Source: ASV31 sp965229765
Lineage (GTDB): Bacteria; Pseudomonadota; Alphaproteobacteria; Rhodobacterales; Rhodobacteraceae
DNA length: 64,000 bases
Reading direction: 5' to 3'
Assembly (NCBI GenBank): GCA_965229765.1
Contig: CBDDJT010000002.1
Location: 620,001-684,000 of the forward strand
Part shown: one piece after another, positions 59,169 to 64,000 of the stretch
Position numbering within the stretch: the stretch's first letter is position 1
Layout: each line of letters opens with the position of its first letter
Program-made: the position numbers and the translations under genes
Notes under the pieces: model-generated
The model's input: only the letters and a program-made list of their open reading frames with translations
Database searches by the model: none
Told to the model about the DNA's origin: nothing

Positions 59169-59264
59169 GGTGTGACCTCCCCCTCGGATCGTCTCCCGAT
59201 AGCGTGCCGGCCGCGTGGCTGCAATTGGGTTCGGGAATGTCGCCGGCGCGGCCGTGCTGGGCGC

Positions 59265-59303
59265 GCCGACGTGTTGCCGACGTTGTGCCGACGTTATGCC
59301 GAC
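59265..59303. repeat. Four-unit repeat of GCCGAC with exact 11-bp period, array 2
   Basis: GCCGAC begins at 59265, 59276, 59287 and 59298, so four perfect cores recur every 11 bp. Each later core is preceded by T, and the bases between cores are similar (GTGT, GTTG, GTTA). It shares core, unit number and period with array 1 at 23652-23690, about 35.6 kb away. It lies between fabD and the next gene upstream on the same strand, which ends at 59322. Confidence 0.85.
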
Positions 59304-59321
59304 AGGTGTTTCCGGCCCCTG

Positions 59322-59978
59322 TCAGGCGATCTCGTGCGGACCCAGCGCGGGAAAGATCGGGCGCACGCCGGGACGTCCCGCGCCCGGCTGCGCCCGGCTT
59401 TGAAGCCGCTGCTCCAACGGCAGAAGATCCACGCAAAGCCGGTGATACAGCGCGTTCAGCGCCACCTCGTCGCCGCGCGCGATCTCGACCGGGCGGGCGT
59501 TGCCATGTAGCCGCGCGCACAGCGCCATGTCACCCAACCCGTTGGAAGGCCTGCGCAAAACCAGGTCACGCACCTCGCGAAACGGGATTGCGTCCGCATC
59601 GAATACCGCCGCGCCAGCGCGCGCATGGCCCCGCCGCAGCCGCTCGCGCGGCAGGTCGACCTCGACCAGTCCGGTCCGGTATCCGCGCAACATGGACCAG
59701 CCCAGGGACAGTCCCGCCGCGACCAAAGCCGCAGGCAGCAGCCCGCCCGCGCCCCGAGCGCCCGACTCCCACGGCCAGCCCACCAGCCAATAGCCCAATC
59801 CGGCCAGCCAACCCACTGAAACACATATGGAAACAAGGTGACTCGCCAGCTTGCTGCCACCCTCGTCCTGGTATTCCGTCTCGATCACATAGCCCCGCTC
59901 ACTCTCGCGCACACTCACCCGCGGCGCCGCGCCGAAGCCTGTGAAGATCGTCAGAAACCGGTTCAGTCGTGCTTGCAT
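59322..59978 (-). CDS. Uncharacterised two-helix membrane protein
   Basis: A 218-residue protein starting 'MQARLNRFLTIFTGFGAAPR' at 59978, where GGGGAG lies about 7 bases upstream. Two transmembrane helices are predicted ('LVSICVSVGWLAGLGYWLVG' and 'GLLPAALVAAGLSLGWSMLR'). The C-terminal domain ('VEVDLPRERLRRGHARAGAA', 'DADAIPFREVRDLVLRRPSN') resembles PH-like domains of small bacterial membrane proteins, but I cannot name a family. It is upstream of fabD on the same strand with a 153-bp gap. Function unknown. Confidence 0.75.
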   Translation of the reverse strand: MQARLNRFLTIFTGFGAAPRVSVRESERGYVIETEYQDEGGSKLASHLVSICVSVGWLAGLGYWLVGWPWESGARGAGGLLPAALVAAGLSLGWSMLRGYRTGLVEVDLPRERLRRGHARAGAAVFDADAIPFREVRDLVLRRPSNGLGDMALCARLHGNARPVEIARGDEVALNALYHRLCVDLLPLEQRLQSRAQPGAGRPGVRPIFPALGPHEIA

Positions 59979-60078
59979 CACCTTGCTCCCCGTTCGCATC
60001 CCCGGCATTCAGCCTCGGCGAAGATCATGGCCCGAATGGGACAGGACCGCGCCGGGATTGGCACGTTTTGGCGAAGCC

Positions 60079-60106
60079 TTGCATCACCGCCCGCCCCGTG
60101 TATAAG
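60079..60106 (+). promoter_or_regulatory. Sigma-70 promoter of rpsF-rpsR-rplI
   Basis: -35 TTGCAT (60079-60084), 16-bp spacer, -10 TATAAG (60101-60106). It starts transcription about 100 bp before rpsF, leaving a leader long enough for autoregulation, though I do not see a clear S6:S18-binding structure. It is the best -10 match in the gap 59979-60209. Confidence 0.65.
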
Positions 60107-60209
60107 GCGGCTTCCTTCCGCAGATTGCATGACCAGCGCAGCCTCTCGCGGGCGGGCCGCGGAAGGAAGGCCCCCCAGTGAAATGCGCTCAGACAGAACT
60201 GGAGAGCAC

Positions 60210-60560
60210 ATGCCGCTTTACGAGCATGTCTTCATCTCGCGTCAGGATCTTTCCAACACGCAGGCTGAAGGACTTATCGAACATTTCGGCGCAGTCCTCG
60301 CGGACAACGGTGGCCAGGTCATCGGCAGCGAGTACTGGGGCGTCAAGACGATGGCCTACAAGATCAACAAGAACCGCAAGGGCCACTACGCCTTCATGAG
60401 GACCGACGCACCGGCCCCCGCCGTGCAGGAGATGGAGCGCCTGATGCGCCTGCATGACGACGTCATGCGCGTCATGACAATCAAGGTCGATGCGCACGAG
60501 GACGGACCCTCCGTCCAGATGCAAAAGCGCGACGACCGCGAACGCCGCGAACGCCGCTGA
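60210..60560 (+). CDS. rpsF: 30S ribosomal protein S6
   Basis: Ribosomal platform protein that binds S18. It starts 'MPLYEHVFISRQDLSNTQAE' and has 'KTMAYKINKNRKGHYAFMRT' in the centre, with a charged C-terminus 'DDRERRERR'. The E. coli-type C-terminal Glu tail is absent. 116 residues, good for alphaproteobacteria. First gene of rpsF-rpsR-rplI, with GGAGAG upstream. Confidence 0.97.
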   Translation: MPLYEHVFISRQDLSNTQAEGLIEHFGAVLADNGGQVIGSEYWGVKTMAYKINKNRKGHYAFMRTDAPAPAVQEMERLMRLHDDVMRVMTIKVDAHEDGPSVQMQKRDDRERRERR

Positions 60561-60583
60561 GACCCGGGAACAGGAGCTAAACC

Positions 60584-60811
60584 ATGGCCGCAAAACCGTT
60601 TTTCCGCCGCCGCAAGGTCTGCCCCTTCTCGGGAGACAATGCGCCGAAGATCGACTACAAAGACACCCGCCTGCTGCAACGCTACATCTCGGAGCGGGGC
60701 AAGATCGTGCCCTCGCGCATCACCGCGGTGTCCACGAAAAAGCAGCGTGAACTCGCCCGTGCGATCAAGCGTGCCCGCTTCCTCGCGCTTCTGCCCTACG
60801 CCGTGAAGTAA
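60584..60811 (+). CDS. rpsR: 30S ribosomal protein S18
   Basis: A 75-residue platform protein, starting 'MAAKPFFRRRKVCPFSGDNA' with the conserved Cys of the zinc-independent form, then 'DYKDTRLLQRYISERGKIVP' and 'AIKRARFLALLPYAVK'. It follows rpsF by 23 bp with AGGAG upstream of the ATG, and is followed by rplI after 11 bp. Standard. Confidence 0.98.
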   Translation: MAAKPFFRRRKVCPFSGDNAPKIDYKDTRLLQRYISERGKIVPSRITAVSTKKQRELARAIKRARFLALLPYAVK

Positions 60812-60822
60812 GGAGAGCCGCG

Positions 60823-61422
60823 ATGCAGATCATTCTTCTCGAACGTGTCGCCAAGCTTGGCCAGATGGGCGACGTGGTGAACGTCAAGGAAGGCTACGCG
60901 CGCAACTATCTGCTGCCGCAGAAAAAGGCGCTTCGGGCTTCCGACGCGAACATCAAGGCCTTCGAGGCGCAGAAGGCGCAACTCGAAGCGCGCAATCTCG
61001 AAACCAAGGCCGAGGCCGAGGCGATGTCCACCCGGCTTGACGGCCAGCAGTTCGTGGTGATTCGCTCCGCTTCGGATTCGGGCGCACTGTACGGTTCGGT
61101 TTCGACCCGTGACGCGGCCGACGTGGCGACAGAAGCCGGCTTCTCGGTTGACCGCCGCCAGGTGGCACTGACCAGCCCGATCAAGGAACTGGGCCTGCAC
61201 GACGTGTTGGTCACGCTCCACCCCGAGGTCGTGGTCACGATCAGCCTCAACGTCGCCCGCTCGCCCGAAGAGGCCGAGCTTCAGGCGTCGGGCAAGTCGA
61301 TCCAGGAACTCGCCGCCGAGGAAGAGGCCGCCGCCGAATTCGAGATCGCCGAGCTGTTCGACGACATCGGTGCCGCGCAGTCCGACGACGACGGCCAGCC
61401 CGCCGGCGACGACGAGCGCTGA
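60823..61422 (+). CDS. rplI: 50S ribosomal protein L9
   Basis: L1-stalk base protein that extends from the ribosome. The N-terminal domain is typical: 'MQIILLERVAKLGQMGDVVN' and 'VKEGYARNYLLPQKKALRAS', followed by the connecting helix and C-terminal domain ('RSASDSGALYGSVSTRDAAD'). The 199-residue protein has an acidic C-terminal extension of about 50 residues ('EEEAAAEFEIAELFDDIG', 'DDDGQPAGDDER') beyond the usual 150, common in Rhodobacterales. Last gene of the operon; a terminator follows. Confidence 0.97.
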   Translation: MQIILLERVAKLGQMGDVVNVKEGYARNYLLPQKKALRASDANIKAFEAQKAQLEARNLETKAEAEAMSTRLDGQQFVVIRSASDSGALYGSVSTRDAADVATEAGFSVDRRQVALTSPIKELGLHDVLVTLHPEVVVTISLNVARSPEEAELQASGKSIQELAAEEEAAAEFEIAELFDDIGAAQSDDDGQPAGDDER

Positions 61423-61443
61423 GGCGCAAGGACAGGACAGGAG

Positions 61444-61473
61444 CGGCCGCGCCCGAAAGGGACGCGGCCGTTT
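61444..61473 (+). terminator. Terminator of the rpsF-rpsR-rplI operon
   Basis: A perfect 8-bp stem CGGCCGCG/CGCGGCCG with an 11-base loop (closed further by CC/GG around GAAA), then TTTCC. 22 bp after the rplI stop. Confidence 0.8.
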
Positions 61474-61582
61474 CCATTTCGGTCAGGTTGTGACGTGTGA
61501 TTGCCCGACCTTGGTCCCACCGTGAACTTCGCGTCATTCCTGAACGTCATGCCCCGACCGGCTTGATCGGCGGAACCGTTTG

Positions 61583-62173
61583 ATGAAAAACTGCGGCATG
61601 ACCCGTCGGCTCTTTTTCCCTTTGTTCCTGAGTGTTCCCCTTGGTGTCGCCGGATCCGCGGCCACAGCCCAGACCGCGCCCTCCCCGGCTTGCGCCGCGC
61701 TGGCAGAGGCGCGGGAGAACGCGATCCTGTTCGTGCGCCACCCGGATCTTGCCGAAGTCCGTGACACACTCGAACCTCCATTGGTTGACCCGCAGTTCGA
61801 AGACCTGGTCAAATCGCAAGACACAGACATGTGCGAGAGGGTCGACAAGGCCTTGAAGGAAGCGTTGTCCAACGCCATCCGGGTGGCAAACCTAACCCGG
61901 AGCAACGCGGAGAAGACCAATGAGATCGAAGAGACGCGGCGAAGGATCGCTGCCCTGAACGCGGAGGCGGACTCAGTGGGGGCCCGGGCGGACAAGGTGA
62001 GGGCCGAGAGCGTGCTGGCAGGTCTGGTGATCGACTGCGGACGCGTCGTCTTGGCTGAGACCGACGGAGCCAGCGCGCTTTGCGCCGATGTCCTGGCCTT
62101 GCTGCCGAAGGAGCATCCCAAACGCGGAACCGTTGAGGAATGGTTGGAAATCGCCAGGCAACGCGGACACTAG
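61583..62173 (+). CDS. Exported coiled-coil protein of unknown function
   Basis: A protein of 196 residues with a signal peptide ('MTRRLFFPLFLSVPLGVAGS', cleavage around 'ATAQ'). A coiled-coil region spans about residues 100-145 ('RSNAEKTNEIEETRRRIAAL', 'NAEADSVGARADKVRAES'), and four Cys in the mature part could form disulfides. I do not recognise the family. ATG 61583 and ATG 61598 are both possible starts; GGCGGA lies before the first. Its codon use is less GC-rich than that of neighbours, and it is followed by a possible remnant gene, so this small region may have been acquired by transfer. Confidence 0.72.
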   Translation: MKNCGMTRRLFFPLFLSVPLGVAGSAATAQTAPSPACAALAEARENAILFVRHPDLAEVRDTLEPPLVDPQFEDLVKSQDTDMCERVDKALKEALSNAIRVANLTRSNAEKTNEIEETRRRIAALNAEADSVGARADKVRAESVLAGLVIDCGRVVLAETDGASALCADVLALLPKEHPKRGTVEEWLEIARQRGH

Positions 62174-62193
62174 GGTGGCCCCAGAAAGACTTT

Positions 62194-62220
62194 AGGCGCT
62201 TGTTCGGCGCCTCTCCTTTT
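62194..62220 (+). terminator. Terminator after the exported coiled-coil gene
   Basis: A 6-bp stem AGGCGC/GCGCCT with a 7-base loop, followed by CTCCTTTT, 20 bp downstream of the stop at 62173. Confidence 0.7.
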
Positions 62221-62397
62221 GGTGGAATGCCAAGAGTTGCACATAGCGTCCCAAGTTGAACTCGAAACGCCATAGCATCGTGGTTTCAAGAGCTCGCCGC
62301 GACACTCCGGCCTGAAAGGTTCAGGACTGAAATCCCCAAACTGCATCGGATTGAATGGGTTACAGTCCCCCGGACAGCGTCCAAGGCCCGCTCCGGT

Positions 62398-62560
62398 CTA
62401 AAGCGTGTCGCGCTCGACCAAAGTCATGACCTCGCCATGGCGAGCGAGGTCGCGTTTGCTTGGCGTGACGCCTTCGACCGCCTTGGCGGGGCGATCGGCC
62501 GGAGAGCGCTTCTGTCGGGGCGGCGCGCGGCCGCCGCCATCCTGCGCGATGCCTGAGCCA
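62398..62560 (-). pseudogene. Possible truncated gene remnant
   Basis: The 440-bp gap 62174-62613 contains a terminator at each end and otherwise little. On the minus strand an open stretch of about 54 codons ends at a TAG (62398-62400), reading '...AKAVEGVTPSKRDLARHGEV' and 'MTLVERDTL', which looks like a natural protein C-terminus. No good start or RBS precedes it, because the tig terminator lies immediately upstream. It could be the tail of a displaced or degraded gene, perhaps from a mobile element; I cannot name a family. 62221-62397 holds nothing I can identify. Confidence 0.3.
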
Positions 62561-62561
62561 C

Positions 62562-62590
62562 AAAGAAAAAGGGCCGCCCGAAGGCGACCC
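62562..62590 (-). terminator. Intrinsic terminator of tig
   Basis: On the minus strand GGGTCGCC-TTCG-GGCGGCCC (8 bp, one U-G pair, stable UUCG tetraloop) followed by TTTTTCTTT; 23 bp after the tig stop. The strongest intrinsic terminator in the window. Confidence 0.9.
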
Positions 62591-62613
62591 CCTCCCCCTC
62601 CTCCCAGAGGTTC

Positions 62614-63951
62614 TTATTCGGTGTCGTCGTCCATGGCTTCGACAGCGGCCTGAAGCTCTTCCTTGGTGACCTCCTTGGTGGTCACGTTGGCAAGCTCGAA
62701 CACGTAGTCGACGACCTTGTCCTCGAAAAGCGGCGCGCGAAGCTGCTGCTGCATCTGCGGGTTCTGCTGCACGAACTCGAAGAACTGACGCTCCTGTCCG
62801 GGATACTGGCGCGCCTGGTTCATCACGGCCTGGGTCATCTCGGCGTCCGAGACCTCGACCTCGGCCTTGTTGCCCAGTTCGGCAAGCAGAAGGCCCAGCT
62901 TGACGCGGCGTTCTGCAAGTTTCACATGCTCTTCGGTCGGCTCGATGGTCTCATGATCGTGACCTTCGACCTCGGGATGATCCTCGTGCCACAGCTGGTG
63001 GGCGATCTGGCTGGACTCGGCCTGCACAAGGCTCGGAGGCAGCTCGAACGACACCACGCCGTCAAGGGCATCAAGAAGGCTCCGCTTCATGACCGCGCGG
63101 GCCGCGCCGGCGTATTCCGCCGTCAGCCGCTCTGTGATCTGGCCTTTCAGCGCGTCGAGATCCTCTGCGCCAAACCGCTTGGCCAGCTCGTCGTCGATCT
63201 CGGCGGCGGCAGGCTCTTTCACGGCCTTGACCGTGCAGTCGAACACAGCCGTCTTGCCAGCCAGGTGTTCGGCGCCGTAGTCGGCGGGGAAATCGACCGT
63301 CACGGCCACCTCTTCATCGGCCTTGGCGCCGACCAGCTGTGCCTCGAACCCCGGAATGAACGAGTCCGATCCAAGCACAAGCGGGTAGTCCTCGGCACTG
63401 CCGCCGTCGAACGGCTCGCCGTCGATCTTGCCGACGAAGTCGATGACCACCTGGTCGCCGTCCTTGGCCTTGGATCCCTTGCGGCGATCCTTGAAGCTTT
63501 GCGCGTTCTCGGCCAGACGCTCCAGCGCCTCGGTCACGGCGGCGTCTTCGGGGGTAACCGTCAGCTTTTCGAGAGAGATGGACTTCAGGTCGACCTCTGG
63601 CACCTCGGGCAGCGCCTCATAGGACATCTCGACCTCGACATCGTCGCCTTCCTTCCAGTCCTCGTTGGTCATCTTGACCTCGGGCTGAAGCGCCGGGCGG
63701 TCGCCGCTATCCTCGAAATGCTTGTTCATGGCGCCGTCGACGGCTTCCTGCATCGCCTCACCCAGAAGGCGGGGACCAAACTGCTTTTTAAGCAGCGCCA
63801 TCGGAACCTTGCCCTTGCGGAAGCCCTTCATCTCGATCTCGGGCTGCGCTTCGGCGAGCTTTTCCTTGACCTTCGCGTCAAGTTCGGCGGCCGGCACGGT
63901 GATATGATAGCCGCGTTTCAGCCCATCCTTCAGGGTCTCGGTGACCTGCAT
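62614..63951 (-). CDS. tig: Trigger factor
   Basis: Ribosome-associated chaperone and peptidyl-prolyl isomerase that binds nascent chains at L23. The N-terminal domain carries the ribosome-binding signature 'EMKGFRKGKVPMALLKKQFG'. The FKBP-type domain (residues about 150-240) has 'DGDQVVIDFVGKIDGEPFDG' and 'LVLGSDSFIPGFEAQLVGAK'. The C-terminal chaperone arms run to 'LANVTTKEVTKEELQAAVEA' and end 'MDDDTE'. 445 residues, typical. The promoter must lie near or past the right edge of the window, since only 49 bp remain. Confidence 0.97.
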   Translation of the reverse strand: MQVTETLKDGLKRGYHITVPAAELDAKVKEKLAEAQPEIEMKGFRKGKVPMALLKKQFGPRLLGEAMQEAVDGAMNKHFEDSGDRPALQPEVKMTNEDWKEGDDVEVEMSYEALPEVPEVDLKSISLEKLTVTPEDAAVTEALERLAENAQSFKDRRKGSKAKDGDQVVIDFVGKIDGEPFDGGSAEDYPLVLGSDSFIPGFEAQLVGAKADEEVAVTVDFPADYGAEHLAGKTAVFDCTVKAVKEPAAAEIDDELAKRFGAEDLDALKGQITERLTAEYAGAARAVMKRSLLDALDGVVSFELPPSLVQAESSQIAHQLWHEDHPEVEGHDHETIEPTEEHVKLAERRVKLGLLLAELGNKAEVEVSDAEMTQAVMNQARQYPGQERQFFEFVQQNPQMQQQLRAPLFEDKVVDYVFELANVTTKEVTKEELQAAVEAMDDDTE

Positions 63952-64000
63952 TGCGTCCTCTTCGTCGGCGGTGTCCGGGAAATTTCGCGACGTTCTAGGG

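Noticed and set aside
1..64000. CRISPR arrays, tRNA, rRNA or complete insertion sequences
   Set aside because: None found: no repeat-spacer pattern, no cloverleaf-compatible sequence and no transposase with inverted terminal repeats.

Overview
The window is a high-GC alphaproteobacterial chromosome segment, almost certainly from the order Rhodobacterales (Rhodobacter/Roseobacter relatives). The clearest signs are a Rhodobacter capsulatus-type gene transfer agent (GTA) cluster in its usual order, the prfA-prmC-DUF4167 block, a pyruvate dehydrogenase operon with lipoyl domains on both E1-beta and E2, and lptD-surA-pdxA-rsmA. I found no tRNA, rRNA, CRISPR array or intact insertion sequence.

Layout. 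1-6146: the start of pepA (-), then lptD-surA-pdxA-rsmA (+), an outer-membrane assembly, vitamin B6 and rRNA methylation operon with ATGA overlaps. 6155-11576 (-): amidohydrolase, agmatinase, DUF1499, prfA, prmC and DUF4167; prfA carries an apparent one-base insertion that fuses its frame to prmC. 11642-15356 (+): mazG, a nucleoside hydrolase, a GNAT and selO. 15363-23426: three EamA-type exporters, fur/mur, eno, a DUF985 cupin, anmK and tyrS. 23427-23737 is a non-coding stretch packed with palindromes and a four-unit, 11-bp-phased repeat. 23738-31683: a DUF3179 protein, two cyclophilins, pgk, a secreted protein of unknown function, class I aldolase and an AidB-like acyl-CoA dehydrogenase. 31832-37589: ftsB, the pdhA-pdhB-small ORF-pdhC operon behind a perfect inverted repeat, cysE and a DksA-like protein.

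37586-52580 (-) is the GTA cluster (g1 to g15) plus a DUF2793 tail-fibre-like gene and a small DUF7742-like gene at its distal end. Upstream of g1 is a near-consensus sigma-70 promoter, with a 13-bp palindrome in its spacer and a full CtrA-type box (TTAA-N7-TTAA) upstream of the -35. The major capsid gene g5 contains about 20 single-base insertions and no deletions that I could find; g11, g12 and g13 have one insertion each. The insertion-only pattern, shared with the essential prfA gene, looks more like uncorrected sequence error than evolutionary decay. The g3.5 gene found in R. capsulatus is absent, and the megatron g15 has an inserted F5/8-type carbohydrate-binding-like domain.

52774-59168 (-): mltG, fabF, a HisA paralogue with an altered catalytic residue, acpP, fabG, a DUF2726 gene on the opposite strand, and fabD. 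A second copy of the 11-bp-phased repeat lies upstream of fabD. 59322-63951: an uncharacterised membrane protein, the rpsF-rpsR-rplI operon, a secreted coiled-coil protein, a possible gene remnant, and tig (trigger factor).

The best leads are the paired 11-bp repeat arrays, the CtrA/promoter architecture of the GTA, the domain insertion in the GTA baseplate protein, the HisA-like gene inside the fatty-acid synthesis cluster, and the insertion-only damage, which should be checked against raw reads first.
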